Assembly: GCA_025490895.1 (NCBI GenBank)
Contig: JALPQI010000754.1
Coordinates: 62,001 to 126,000 of the forward strand
Reading direction: 5' to 3'
DNA from: Thaumatotibia leucotreta
Taxonomy: Eukaryota > Arthropoda > Insecta > Lepidoptera > Tortricidae
Length of the DNA stretch: 64,000 nt
The notes under the pieces were generated by a model, which was not told where the DNA came from, ran no database searches, and worked only from the letters and a program-made list of their open reading frames with translations. The position numbers and the translations under genes were made by a program. Below, piece after piece: positions 42,011-53,697 of this stretch; within the stretch, counting starts at the first letter, position 1; every line of letters begins with the position of its first letter.

Positions 42011-42401
42011 ACCTGGTTTGCGATTGACTTTTAGAAACCTATCGTTTAGTGTAGGATAATAACAACGAAAATGTACCCATTTTGTTTATTTAGTGCCGAA
42101 AGACACCCTTCTGTATCTTACAATAAAATAAGATATAAGATTAACATAATATTTTCTAATTCATAGAATAGCAAAGTATGTATATGACAAGCAAGACTTC
42201 GGACACAGCCGACAAGATGTATACTAGTACCTATATATTATTTCACTTATTGCCAGTTATAGCCACGTGATCTGGTTCCTTCCACCTTCCACATACTGGA
42301 CCCTGAGACTCTCTAAAAGTTTGCTTGACAGAGGACTTTATTATTCATTGCCAATCAGACCAACCATTTATTGAGTCTTGAGTCTCTCTACGTGCGCGTG
42401 G
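42011..42401. other. Non-coding DNA
   Basis: Probably intronic to the gene whose first exon is at 42771-42882; no exon with convincing borders was found here. Confidence 0.35.
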
Positions 42402-42672
42402 TGGCTCAGTGATTTAGACGTTTGACTTTCAATCCGGAAGTCGTGGGTTCAAATCCTGGCTCGTACCAATGAGTTTTTTCGAAATTTATGTACGGAATAT
42501 CAGATGATATATTTACTATTAGCTTTCGGTGAAGAAAAACATCGTGAGGAAACCTGCATACCTACATCCGCGAAGAAATTCAAAGGTGTATGTGAAGTTC
42601 CCAATCCCTTTCATATATGAAAGGAGGCCTGTGGCCAGCAGTGGGAGATTAAATAGGCTATTTTATTATTAT
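42402..42672 (+). mobile_element. tRNA-derived SINE with RTE-like tail and 13-bp target duplication
   Basis: A box GTGGCTCAGTGATTTAG and B box GGGTTCAAATCCTGG define the RNA polymerase III promoter in a tRNA-like head. The body has GGTGAAGAAAAACATCGTGA. The tail AGGCCTGTGGCCAGCAGTGG and the final TTTTATTATTATTA run resemble RTE LINE 3' ends such as 50642-50771. TACGTGCGCGTGG occurs at both sides (42389-42401 and 42673-42685), an intact target-site duplication, so the copy is complete and relatively young. Confidence 0.9.
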
Positions 42673-42770
42673 TACGTGCGCGTGGGTCCTAAGACCTAAA
42701 ACAGTGATGGCGGTCGACTGCTACATTTTGTGTATGCGTTGACCTAGTTCCACGAAAAGGAGGCACTTAC

Positions 42771-42882
42771 CTGCCACTTCGAACCGAGTCACCTGCCCCG
42801 TGATTCCCGTTGCCCGCCGAGTCCAACTATCAATCACGAAACCAAGTAAGACTGTAACCAGTAAAACAATATTGGAGGACAT
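42771..42882 (-). CDS. First coding exon of a putative secreted protein
   Basis: From ATG 42882 (context AAAATGTCC) the minus strand reads MSSNIVLLVTVLLGFVIDSW, then TRRATGITGQVTRFEVA, and ends one base into a Gly codon at a strong donor (GGCAG|GTAAGT, GT at 42770-42769). Residues 2-18 form a hydrophobic signal-peptide core, with possible cleavage near residues 18-24. The frame continues 7 codons upstream without an ATG, so 42882 is the first start. About 30 bp upstream in the transcript direction, CGATCAGTTAG contains the arthropod TCAGT initiator, compatible with a start site. The continuation would lie at lower coordinates; the SINE at 42402-42672 would be in the intron. I do not recognise the protein family. 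A chance open stretch is possible but the start, signal sequence and donor agree. Confidence 0.5.
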
Positions 42883-42980
42883 TTTGTATAAACAACGACA
42901 CACTCACCTAACTGATCGTTCATTATCATTAGATCATTGTTCATTACAATAGTACTAAGTACAATTCTCATAATTGCTAA

Positions 42981-43118
42981 AGGTGCGTTCAAACCAAAAG
43001 AGCATTCGCTATTCTAACCCCCCACTCTACGAAATTCGATCGTTACACAAAACGTGATTGGTTGATTTCATAGAACGGGGGATAGAACAGCGAATGCTCT
43101 TTTGGTTTGAACGCACCT
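42981..43118. repeat. MITE family A, intact copy
   Basis: AGGTGCGTTCAAACCAAAAG at the left is mirrored perfectly at the right. CTACGAAATTCGATCGTTAC and ATTGGTTGATTTCATAGA lie inside. Flanks are TAA and TTA, so the three-base duplication is imperfect or was altered. It sits about 100 bp upstream of the secreted-protein exon. Confidence 0.85.
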
Positions 43119-43119
43119 T

Positions 43120-43503
43120 TAGCCCACGTTGTTACTAATTCTAAAGACGCTTATAGACAGATACTTTTTATAATGTAAATTTAATAAGAAAATTTCGAAA
43201 ATACTGGCTGTTTAGATTGAATGAGACGATAGTCTGCACGAGCGTGAGACTTAGTTACCTGCGTAAGTACGCGATGAAACATTGTAAATATTACACGCTT
43301 AGGGGGCTACCACTATGTCCACTATCTACTAATGCGATTCAGTATAGGACCTAATCTGAATCGCGATGTGTCCGTTTCATAGAGTAAGTGCCAAAGACTG
43401 AGAGGCCGAACCTAAACTGCATCGCATTTCAGAGATCATGGTATAGCCCATGGTAACCTTAATAAAATAAAATAAAATAAAATAAAAATAGCCCCTCTGA
43501 GGG
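43120..43503. other. Non-coding DNA with AAAAT microsatellite
   Basis: A (AATAA)n run occupies 43461-43490. Otherwise no supported feature. Confidence 0.4.
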
Positions 43504-43597
43504 GTTACCATGACGTATTAATGCGATTCGACTCGTATAGCCTTGTCCCTCTCTCTCTCTCGACCTGAACTGAATGGCATTAGTACGTCATGGTAAC
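43504..43597. repeat. 94-bp inverted repeat
   Basis: GTTACCATGACGTATTAATGC is mirrored by GGCATTAGTACGTCATGGTAAC. The loop includes a CTCTCTCTCTCTC run. Confidence 0.65.
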
Positions 43598-43881
43598 CTC
43601 CCAGGATGCGGCAGGAGTTACACACTGAATCCAATTGTCAGCCGAATAATTTTTTCTACTTTTAGTACTTTTTACACGACTTACAAAATTGTTGAAATAC
43701 CTCGGTCCAAAAAAGTAAAATCTTGCCAAATCCCAAGTGCGTGGTGGAGCATGCGCTGGATGGTTCCGTACGTTATCTGAAATTACAGCATCAATCATGT
43801 TCAAAATATTTTTCGTTGTTACTGAACTGTTGTAAGCATTTCAGTCCTAAATATTATTACCTAGAAGGTTTATTATAGCTG

Positions 43882-44060
43882 GATTTTTCTTCGGGAGCGA
43901 TTATCTCCGAAAAAATGACCTTAGAAAAAAACTTTTTATCAAGACTCTTATTTTTTTAAGAGACTTATTCAATGATACCCCACACCATAGGATTACAGCA
44001 AATAAAAAAAATCATCCCCACTTCACCAGTTGGGGAGATACCCGAAAAAAAGATCTAGTT
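43882..44060 (+). repeat. 0.5-kb family copy, left piece (split by the LINE)
   Basis: From GGAGCGATTATCTCCGAAAA through AAGAGACTTATTCAATGATA to GGGGAGATACCCGAAAAAA and GATCTAGTTTT, where the LINE insertion begins. The right piece resumes at 46740. Confidence 0.85.
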
Positions 44061-44123
44061 TTTTTTTTTTTTTTATACCACGTCGGTGGCAAACAAGCAT
44101 ACGGCCCGCCTGATGGAAAGCAG

Positions 44124-46028
44124 TCACCGTAGCCTATGGGCGCTTGCAACCCCAGGGGTGTCACATGCGCGTTGCCGACCCAATAAGAACTTGTACACTC
44201 CTCTTTTGAAGAACCCCATACTATAGTCCAACGGGAAAACCTCGGCAGGGAGCTCATTCCACAGACGGACCGTCCGCGGGAGGAAGTTCCTCTGAAACCG
44301 CACGGTGCGCGACCATTTAGGTTGCAAGGTGTGAGGATGAGCGCCTAGTCGGTGGCGAGCGGTGCGATGATGAAAAGTGGACGTTGGCATCATGTCGAAC
44401 AGTTCTTCAGAGCACAACCCATTGTACAGACGATAGAACACACATAAGGAGGCGAAGTCTCTCCTTAGACTTAAGGGTTCAATACCGCCTGTGAGTCTGG
44501 GATCGTCGACTATTCGGACAGCTCGTCTCTGAACCGAGTCAAAGGGTGCAAGCTGGTATACAGGTGCTCCTGCCCAGAGGTGACAGCAATACTCCATATG
44601 GGGTCTGACTTGCGACTTATATAACAGAAGTCTTTGCCCCGGAGTAAAGTATCCCCTCGCTTTATTGAGCACCCCGAGCTTTTTGGATGCCAGCGTAGCT
44701 TTTCCCTCTAGGTGACATCGGAATTGGACGTCGTTGGAAATGTCCACTCCGAGGATCCCAATACTCCCTGACATGGTAAGAGCTGTGTCTTGGAACTTTG
44801 GAGCCACAGTAAATGGGGTTTTTTTAGCGGTAAACGCGCAAACTTGTGTCTTTGTGGGGTTGAACCTGACTAGGTTATCCCGACCCCATAAGGAGACTCT
44901 AGATAAAGTGTTCTCGATGTCAGACACAAGTTTTCCGCGACTTTCCAGTACCACAGAGCGAGGGATATTAGCACGGCCTGTGTAAAAAGTATCCCCAGTA
45001 CTGTCATCCGCATAGCAATGGAGGTCGCCGATAGACAACATGTCATTGATATGCAGAAGGAACAGCGTTGGGGATAGCACAGAGCCTTGCGGGACGCCAG
45101 CGTTTATGTCCATGCTATCAGAGCAGCTACCGTCTACTACGGCACGAATGCGTCTGCCGGACAAAAAGCTAGCAATCCATCTGCATAATCCCTCGGGCAG
45201 TCCATAAGATGGCAACTTCGACAAAAGGCCCCTATGCCAGACCCGATCGAACGCCTTCGCTATATCTAGGCTGACTGCCAAAGCCTCGCCTTGACTCTCA
45301 ATGGCTGATGCCCAGCGGTGAGTGAGGTACACTAGAAGATCACCGGTAGAGCGACCGTGGCGAAAGCCATACTGGCGGTCGCTTATAAGATCGTGTTCTT
45401 CTAGGTAACCAAGGAGCTTAGCGTTAACTATACGCTCCATGACCTTAGAGAGAAGGGAGGTGATAGCGATAGGCCTATAATTCGATGGATCCGATCTGTC
45501 ACCCTTTTTTGGAACAGGGTGCACAAGGGCCGTCTTCCACGAAGATGGAACTTCCCGTTTGATACTGGAAAGAGCGAAGAGACGCGTTAACACAGGACAC
45601 AACTCAGGAGCACAACGTTTAAGCACCACTGCAGGTATGCCGTCTGGCCCGCTCGACTTGTGAACGTTTAACGACAGCAACTCCCGCCGAACATCTTTCT
45701 GGGAGATGCGAATTTCTGGCATGGAGTGTGCGCACCGCGGGATGGTAGGCGGTATAATGCTGCCGTCATCGCTCACAGTCGAGTTCGAGGCAAAAAGAGC
45801 ACCTAGAAGATCGGCTTTCTCTTTTGCACTATGGACCAGATTACCGTCAGCATTTCGCAGTGGTGGCAGGGACGACCGACAAAAGTTTCCCTCGGCAGCT
45901 TTGGCAAGTGACCAGAAGGCCCTACTCCCGGAAGGGTGGCCTGCAAGCTTCTCGCCAAATCTGCCGAAAAAATCAAATTTCAAATTTTGCTCTGGCAACA
46001 GCTCTTTTGCAGGACCTCGAGGCAGCAT
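44124..46028 (-). pseudogene. LINE reverse transcriptase, jockey/CR1 group
   Basis: A 634-residue open stretch. Reverse-transcriptase motifs appear in order: SGPDGIPAVV (126-135), NYRPIAITS (183-191), GFRHGRST (221-228), SLDIAKAFD (253-261, first catalytic Asp), GVPQGSVLSP (311-320) and YADDS (339-343, catalytic Asp pair). After this come the thumb and a C-terminal region ending near LWNELPAEVFPLDYSMGFFK. No RNase H domain follows, as in CR1 and jockey elements. The polymerase would copy its own RNA at a nicked target. The frame lacks its own proper start and is cut off from the endonuclease by a frameshift around 45975-46000, so this copy cannot make the full ORF2 protein. The clade choice rests on domain layout; the poly(A) tail favours jockey, the C-terminus CR1. 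Confidence 0.85.
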
Positions 46029-46737
46029 TCAGTCTGTGTTTCGCATCAGAGACGTTCGGATCCTTATCAGTTACGGCCTTGGTCCAAGCCCTGTAAGCAG
46101 CCTGCTTTTGAACCGCAGCTTCTTTACAGGGCCGGTTAAACCAAGGTCGCTTCTTTGCTCCTGTAGCGATTAGTGAGTTGGGAATGAAACAGTCCATTCC
46201 CAGCTGTATCGTCTCGGCGACATTAGTCGCACAGGAGTCAGGATCATCCGATGCGAAACAGAGCTGCCTCCAAGGGTACGAAGCGTAGAATTCACGCAAT
46301 CCGTCCCAATCTGCTGACCCGTACTGCCAAACGCGACGAGTAGTAGTAGGTCGCGGTGGTTCTCGCTGCGCGCAAGGCGAATTTGTCCGGATAAGGCAGT
46401 GATCGGACGAGCCGAGAGGTGCATTTACTGCGATGGTGTATCCGTCCGGATGCGTGGTCAACAGAAGGTCAAGCAAGGAGCTCGTATGGTCCTCGATATC
46501 TGGTATTCTCGTGGGAGAACGTACCAGTTGTGAGAGCCCATAGGCCAGAGAAAATTCATGAGCAGACCTTCCCGCAAAGTCGGTGGACCGGGAGCCCAGC
46601 CACTCAACGTGATGGGCATTAAAGTCCCCCAAAATCACCAGCTCCGCGGATGGGTACTGCTCAAGCACTCTGTCGGATGTCGACTGTATGTGCTCGAAGA
46701 GTCGGGTTGTCTCTGTGTTGCCACTGTGAGACCTGTA
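45973..46737 (-). pseudogene. LINE apurinic-like endonuclease, truncated
   Basis: The upstream part of the same ORF2 in another frame. It is open from the truncation point (HSGNTETTRLFEHIQ) through LVILGDFNAHHVEWLGS, the DLLLTTHP region and GSSDHCLIRT, which are the catalytic GDFNAHH, substrate-binding and SDH motifs of the endonuclease that nicks target DNA. It continues into the linker (RPWFNRPCKEAAVQKQ) and stops at 45973-45975. About the first 100 residues of the domain are missing. A single-base change near an A/T-rich stretch (GAAATTTGATTTTTTCGG on the minus strand) moves translation into the polymerase frame, so the break is recent relative to the otherwise open frames. Confidence 0.8.
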
Positions 46738-46739
46738 AA

Positions 46740-46900
46740 GTAGTTTTTATTGTACCACTTTGTTGCCATGATAGATATGTATACCTGTACCAAATTGCAG
46801 ATTTCTAGTATTAACGGCCACTGTGCTATGCTGCGCACAGACGGACATGGTGAAACTATTAGAGTCCTTTTTTTTCATTTTGGCTACGGAACCCTAAAAA
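46740..46900 (+). repeat. 0.5-kb family copy, right piece (split by the LINE)
   Basis: Resumes with TAGTTTTTATTGTACCACTT and continues GTACCAAATTGCAGATTTCT to GGCTACGGAACCCTAAAAAA, exactly following the left piece at 43882-44060 when compared with 58073-58571. Confidence 0.85.
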
Positions 46901-47466
46901 AGCTGCAATGAGACATTTTACTGACAGGCGCCGCTGGCGACATTTTTGAAAATGAGCCTTATCTTGAAAATTATGTAGGTATCTAATTTTTTCCTCATCT
47001 CGTTTGATGTCGCTGATGCAATTAAAATTCTTTTAACGTCATTTCAAAAGCTCCGCTCCTCCGTAGACGTAACGTTAATTATACTCGCTGTCACAGGCCG
47101 GGCCGGGTATTCCCTCGCCACTCAACTCAGTCGAACCAGCCTTATTATGACTTCCACGTACGTATGACTGTATGTATCCCCGAGTCCGTACTTCTTCTGG
47201 TTGGTGTCATTCTACTAAGTGATATTGGATTGCTAAGGAAATTGAAGCTAATTTTATAATCCACTTAAGATTTTGCGGGGTGGTTTATGAAGCTCAGCTC
47301 AAGTTGGAATAGAATTTCAATCAGTAGTTAAAGCTACTCAAATTTTCCTTTTAGTAATTTAGTTATTGATTATTAATTTTTAGGCGACCTCACGTAGGTA
47401 CGATTCTGCTCACATAGGATTCAGACTTTGACTCCTGTTTATGTCTCTCTATACAATTTTCAACAA
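46901..47466. other. Non-coding DNA
   Basis: A GC-richer patch at about 47090-47135 (GGCCGGGCCGGGTATTCCC) is unassigned. Confidence 0.35.
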
Positions 47467-47970
47467 GTTATCAACGTGCGGTTTTGGTGGCAAAGTATGG
47501 TTGACAGAAAAATCAAATACACAGGTATTTTATCAATTAACTAATAAAATTTCAGAACTTATAGTAATTTTAATTATAATAATTAATTACCTATACATAT
47601 ATTAATAGTAATAACATATTCAAATTACACTGATCAAAAGAGTAAACGACTAATATATATTAAACAGATTCAGCTGTCAAACGTTCACGTCAAATTGAAA
47701 AATCCATTACACAACACTGATCTTAATCCACTTAAATATTCATTTTACTTAAAATAAAGACTTCGCAAAATGACATTTAAGGTAGGTACTATTTTGTGTC
47801 ATAAATTAATGACATTAGATTTTTTCTTTATTAAAGTAGGACATGGTTTGTATGTACCTATCCTAAGGAGAGTACTATTTTTACTGAGAGTACGAGTAAT
47901 AGAACAAAATCGCATTTTGTTACTTTTCTGTCAACCATAGCCATTGCCACGGAAAGTGCACGTTGATAAC
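47467..47970. repeat. 504-bp long-end MITE
   Basis: GTTATCAACGTGCGGTTTTGG..TATGGTTGACAGAAAA at the left is mirrored by CTTTTCTGTCAACCATAGCC..AGTGCACGTTGATAAC at the right, about 45 bp per arm with several mismatches. The interior is AT-rich and without a frame. Confidence 0.75.
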
Positions 47971-50641
47971 GATCACTACTTATAAGATTTATAACCCGTA
48001 TACTTAAATACGTACTCTCTGCTTATATCTATTAAAAGTTTATTGCACACACAGGCAGGCAGTGACATTTCATTCGACATTTCGAAGACCTTAAGTGACA
48101 CTCGCGCCTCTGAGTGACGCGTAAGCCCTCATTAAATTCGCTTAATTGTTCGGATCTCGCTGGTAACCAACAAACCGCCTGACACGACAGCATATAATTT
48201 ATTCCACGGCGCTGCCGGGGGGCGCTCGACCGCTGATTTATATGCCACGATAGATTACTCTTATTCACAAAACATACATACTGCGGGCTTATCCCCCGTA
48301 TAACTTGACTCTTAAATCCGTAACAACTATCAGTAATCAGGGATCCTATTCGTGTTAGCTGATTGAACAAACTGACAACTTTGGTACGCTTCGCTGACGC
48401 ATCTCTGCGAGATCATTTACATGAATGTTAATAAAATCAGTCTTGTAATTTGATAGTCAGAATTTAATCTTATCTCCTGTTGGATTTATTAGTCTACTTA
48501 CTTACCTACTTACTTACTAATAGCCGGTACTTTGGTGTCAGCATTCGAATTGTCTACCCCCTTTGTTAAGGGCCTGTTGGGCTCGTCTTTTCGATTTCTA
48601 TAGAAAGCATTACCATTCTGTTACGTTAGCTTTAAAAGTGCCTACGTGGCGTATTCTTGAATCAGCTCATTTTCAAGGCTCGGTGTATACCTACATTAGC
48701 AAGTAACATAATAGAGTAGCTCACACCTACCTATCACAAAATATCTGTTTAGTACCATTTAATCCTATATATTCATATTTTCAAACAAGGACGTGACCAT
48801 CTGGGTGCACTCAAAATGCGATGGTTCACCAATGTACATTTTTTCAACCTGTATGTCACAATTAGGTGCCTTTTATCAAGAATTTAATAGTTAGGGAAAT
48901 AATTCAACTGCCAATTCAAGAGGAAAGATTCCAATAAGCTTAAAGTAGTTACGAACAAGTCCCCAACTAATTAAAACTGCCTTTGAAGTGAAGCTTTGTA
49001 AGTCCTTAACCTTATTACCTACTTAGTTTGCCCAATAATCTGGGAACAAGGCGCTTCCCGGGAGCGTATTCAGATTTTAAATAATTTGATAAGTACGAGG
49101 ACACTGTTTTTTTTACATCGGATCCTTCTCGCGTATATACGATTCGGCAGAAGGGCGGCATCATAAATCAAACATAATGCTTATATGGTTACTTAAATTA
49201 ACTAACAAATTAATATCGGAGTTTCTTGTATCTACTGACAATGAGCCTTCCCTTTGGTATTGTATATTCATTCAATTGGTTAATTTTTTTAATAATATGT
49301 CCTTGGTCGGATAAGGCTAGTTTCGGCAGTCTCTCCACTAACCCAATTCTTGGTACCTTCATTAGTTACCCTCAACCGTATTTGACAAGGTAATAGGGGA
49401 ATAATTAAACACGGTACAGCTGTAAATACATCCACTTTAGATGCCAATCTATGGTTGCCTTATTGCCGCTTTTGCCCGATCCAAAACCATTTGTGAAAAA
49501 AATATTCCTGTTCCTTCTCATCTGTGGTTCAGAGCCGTATTACAACTACTTAAATATCTTTCTTACGATAGTGAGGCGAAACATTTATTGCTTTTCTTCA
49601 AAACCAAAATAAGTTTTGTCCACCTCTTGTGGGTCCTCATGTATTGTTTTTGCACCTGCGTCACAGTGTAACTAATGTAGAGTTTTCCGTCATAAAAAGA
49701 ACGTATTTGAAGGGTCCACGTAAATAACATGTCTAGTCAATTCAAATTACAGAAGGTACAACCACCTTACTTTTAACAGAATAAGGTGTGAATTTGCCCT
49801 GATTTTTTTAAGAACTGGACATGTTTTTTCCGTTGACCCTTCATTTGTTATGTTAATAGATAGACAATGTTAATAAGACATGGTTTTCAGACTTTTAATT
49901 ATTTTTTTCTTTGCAAATAAATCATCGATCGATTCTATACGATCCAAGGGGATATAAATCAGTGTCTATTAGGGATTCTTATTTATTTTTTGATATGGAA
50001 CCCAAAACAATATTTAGATCGTCTTTTCAAGTCTGTTACTTATTAACGGTCTTCTTATTGAAATCGCAAGTATCTCAATGGCCAAAGCATCTTATCCCTG
50101 ATTGCTGCTAATCGACTATGTAGGTAGCATACATTAAATATTATAATCTTATGTGAGTTATATAGTACTTTGCGCCACATCCAAGTCGCAATATTTATAA
50201 GCTCGTAGAGATGTAAGGATAAAAGGGTAGGCGTAGTTGCCCACGCATAAAGATAAAATCCAAGGGATCGTCAAATAGAGCGCCATCCATTATCATTTTT
50301 ATTGCGAAAAATGCGAATTAAGATGTGTTTGTTTATGAAGCTTGTTTGTTGCTTTTATTCCATGCAGCCTAAACTAAATAAGTAAACCCACTTATCAAAA
50401 TTTGTTTTATTTTATTGGTTATTTTGTTGTCTTTTTTTTTAATTTTCTAGTTTTTATTTTTTCACATTTTTTCTACTCAGAATCACGTGCTCTAACCCAA
50501 CTATGATTTTCAGGTGACCTAAAATTTGGTACCTATCCAACTTGCTAAATCTGTGTAAACAAAGTAATAAATCCTATCAACTTTTTATTAAAAACAACAT
50601 TCACTACATACACTAATTAACAGTAACTTGTTTTGTGGACT
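47971..50641. other. Long stretch without recognisable features
   Basis: A 112-codon minus-strand open stretch at 48032-48370 and shorter ones at 49441-49671 and 49911-50111 show no conserved motif or splice signals. Likely intergenic or intronic. Confidence 0.4.
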
Positions 50642-50771
50642 GATGACCTGGTGAAGGTCGCAGGAATCCGCTGGATGCGGGTGGCACAGGACCGGTCATT
50701 GTGGCAATCTTTGGGGGAGGCCTATGTTCAGCAGTGGACGTCTTTCGGCTGATATGATGATGATGATGGTG
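50642..50771 (+). pseudogene. RTE-type LINE, C-terminal end and tail
   Basis: The plus strand reads DDLVKVAGIRWMRVAQDRSL, then WQSLGEAYVQQWTSFG and a TGA stop at 50750-50752, followed by (ATG)n. This is the intact last 36 codons of an RTE-like ORF and its short 3' end. The upstream part of the element is missing by truncation, and no target duplication could be identified. It is the best preserved of four RTE tails in the window and provides the reference for the SINE tail at 42402-42672. Confidence 0.85.
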
Positions 50772-51821
50772 CTATTCTAATATTTTTAATGGTTTTATTG
50801 TAATTTAATTATATTATTTTAACTTATTAGTAGATAGGTAGGTACCTACTAATAAGGATGCTACTCATAGCTAAAACACCTACTGCTTGCCATTTATGAT
50901 CTCTCCATGTGAATCAAAACAAGGATCATGATATTTTATCGTTGTTGTCTCATGTTACCACTCACTGGCTTGCAGGATCTCATATTGGCAAACTTTGGCT
51001 TCACGAATCACGCTCAAGTTTAGAGATATTGTGGTCTATTCGGGCCCGCGAACGTGCTAAGAAGGCACGTCGAGCGGCCTAGTTCCGCGACCCACTTGCA
51101 CTAATCACGTGATCATGCCGTGCCGCGGACGTTCACCCCCACCGAATCAATTCAAACACAATTACACTTGCTCAGCTAAAGCTATGCACCTTTTCACCTC
51201 AAACCTCGCGGCACAAGCTTTTCTTTTGTTTTGTCAAGGGTTATTGATTTAGGGTTACCTACCGGGTGTTTCGTACGTGTATTTGATACGGAGACTAACA
51301 CCAGGCGCCGCTTTATGTGTTTCAGAAGATCGCAGGGTCATCACACATAGATGCAATTTTACTTGTGAATTACAATGATGTTAATAGCCCTACAGATATT
51401 AACATATAATATGTCGTACGCAACGTCAATTGACAACCAAAATTTATTATAAAAACTGTTAGCAACCTCGTATGTCAGTATTGAGTCAGAACTAAGATTC
51501 CTACGTGCTTTATTTCAAGTAGGTACTTAGGTATTTGTTACTTAGTGAGTTTTGCTTGTTAACCGATAATGTATCTTGCCTTGCACCATTTTGTAGAATA
51601 GGTGCTAATAATTAACATACCATATTGCTTAAAAAAATGAATGGTAGGCAACATATAAGAGTAGAGTATCATCAAAACACAGAATTTACAATAAATGAAA
51701 ATACAACTTCAATGCTAGCGGCGTTGCCGCGTTGTATGACAATATAGAGAGTTTTTGCATCAGAAACGACTTGGAGCGGTCTCTCTGCCTGAGGCCTAAT
51801 CTAGCTAGATTTCTTATTATA
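50772..51821. other. No supported gene
   Basis: A GC-richer unique segment (about 51040-51140, GCCCGCGAACGTGC, CCGTGCCGCGGACGTTC) is unassigned. Nothing else recognised. Confidence 0.35.
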
Positions 51822-52064
51822 CAGGGTGGAACGGAACGATTCTTTCCCGCTACCGACCGAGTCTACCAACCATTACGATGAACTTTCAGTATGGGACCAA
51901 CAACGAAATATTAAAAAAAAATTAACCCCTCATACAAAGTGAGTAATAAGTTAGAGTTCAATAGTATGGAAAAGTCAATTATCATGTACGCTTTCGATGT
52001 TGGTCTCATACTGAAAGTTCATCGTAATGGTTGGTAGGCTCGATCGGTAGCCCTTTCCACCCTG
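51822..52064. repeat. 243-bp MITE with about 85-bp arms and TA duplication
   Basis: CAGGGTGGAACGGAACGATT opens and AGCCCTTTCCACCCTG closes it; CCAACCATTACGATGAACTTTC has its exact mirror. TA flanks both ends. Half a copy is at 25759-25827. Ends resemble those of 32760-33042. Confidence 0.85.
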
Positions 52065-52267
52065 TATTATTCCATATATATTCTATCTTGTCAGTCGAGT
52101 TCATAAATAGGTACCTACTTAAAATGTGCCATTACCATACCTGGGATAACTGGGGGCAAGTTATAGGGATTTGATATCGATTAAAAAGATGTCGATATAA
52201 TTACAATAAAAGATGTTGTTGAACATTCTCGATTACAGTACAGAGGTTCGATATCATATCTGATATC

Positions 52268-52392
52268 GGGGTCGCGTTTTATAAAGTTACAATTTACAAT
52301 TTCGCTGTTTGCCTCTCTAACGCACGCACATATTGGCTAGAAAGAGAGGCAAACAGCGAAATTGTAAATTGTAACTTTATAAAACGTGACCC
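52268..52392. repeat. 125-bp near-perfect palindrome
   Basis: GGGTCGCGTTTTATAAAGTT.. and its mirror ..AACTTTATAAAACGTGACCC pair over about 50 bp with one mismatch; the loop is about 22 bp. A very young or actively copied MITE. Confidence 0.85.
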
Positions 52393-52899
52393 GGGCCTCT
52401 TCAGATAGTAAAAGTATGCAGATATCATTTTAATCAAAATTACAATTTAAATATTGATATTTTAATATTGATTGTATATTTTGCAAACTACTTTAAAATA
52501 AACGAGTAAATACCCGTTTAAATTTATTAATTATTTTAATTGAGGAGTAAGTACCTAATATTTATTTAAGCCGAATAACATTTTCATGTTGTCATTCACA
52601 GTAACATCGATATATTTTTAGTCGATAAAATATTTTGCTACATCACTTTCGTATAAATGCCCCGAGTTATCCCAGGTATGGCCATTACTTTACTAATTGT
52701 ATTGGAATAAGATACAAAGTCGGATAGGTACTTAATGAACTCAACTGTACTTGAGGTAATATGTGGATATCTAGATATGATCTCGTAAGGTTGATCACAA
52801 CTGGTGGAAATTTGAAACCTTTTATAAGATAAACAGAGTTTATTTAGTTTAATTTATATTTCTAACTAATGAAAACTCAAGCCTTGTGTGCTTACTTAA
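52393..52899. other. Non-coding DNA
   Basis: AT-rich; several GATATC-containing stretches but no feature supported. Confidence 0.35.
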
Positions 52900-52996
52900 A
52901 TTCGTTCGTTACACAAAACGTGATTCGTCGAAATTCGTTGATCTTGTAGAGTGGGGGATAGAATGAGCGAATGCTCGTTTGGTCTAAAAGTACCTT
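52900..52996. repeat. MITE family A, right half
   Basis: ATTCGTTCGTTACACAAAACG, GTAGAGTGGGGGATAGAATG and CGAATGCTCGTTTGGTCTAA match the family. The left arm is missing. Confidence 0.75.
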
Positions 52997-53697
52997 AACG
53001 CGGCGGCAAATAATGGTACTTTCCCTTTTGAACTTTTGGAACAGTAGTGAACCCTTGGGGAGGATGTTAATTTTATTGCTCTAATAGAGACCTTACCTAC
53101 CTATACGGTTATTCTCTGTTAGTCTAGTTAGTAGTCTAGTTTTAATACTAATTAACACGTCGTTTTTATTCCAGTGGATTATAAATTTATTAATTATAAT
53201 TCTAAATAACTCGCTGCGTTTTTTTTTCAGTGGTAAAATAGCCCCGTTAATTAGCATTAGAGCTTAAATCTGAAGAATGACCGACATACACGTCGAGATA
53301 CCTATCTTTTCTATTAATCGTCACTTAAGTAGTTTGGCAATATCAAGTACGCTATAACGAATAATATTCCCAAAATATTTATAAACGTTAGGTCAATTAG
53401 CGTAAAATCGTCCTATAATCCTTTGTATTTTTAATTCGAAGTTCTTCGAAAGAAGGGCCTTAGAGGGCCGCTATATGTCTAGTTATCGGTAGGTATTGTA
53501 TAATGATTCAAATAATGCCATGGCCAACGGGTAATGTAGATATCTTCGACTTACAGGAGGGCACATGGCGTTGGCCTTATTTTAGTTTAATGTTATTTTA
53601 GGTTTGAATGAAATTGAATTTTCTTTGTAATAACAATGTCCCTTTTATCGCAGGAACATAACATGAATTAGCAATATTAGCATCTAAAACCATTTTA
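52997..53697. other. Non-coding DNA
   Basis: Nothing recognised. Confidence 0.35.

Larger units (their letters stand above)
44061..46739 (-). mobile_element. 5'-truncated non-LTR retrotransposon (jockey/CR1 group)
   Basis: A 2.68-kb minus-strand insertion. It ends in a poly(A) tail (T run at about 44057-44074 on the plus strand) after the ACCGACGTGGTATA end that also closes the 23735-24230 copy, and it starts within the endonuclease at about 46739. TAGTTTTT borders both sides of the insertion inside a 0.5-kb-family copy, giving a target duplication of about 8 bp. It encodes a partial endonuclease (45973-46737) and a reverse transcriptase (44124-46028) in different frames. Confidence 0.85.

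Noticed and set aside
44734..46743. Plus-strand frames opposite the LINE
   Set aside because: They are antisense shadows of the reverse transcriptase and endonuclease frames.
48032..48370. 112-codon minus-strand gene
   Set aside because: No domain, no codon or splice evidence, and no similarity to anything else in the window.
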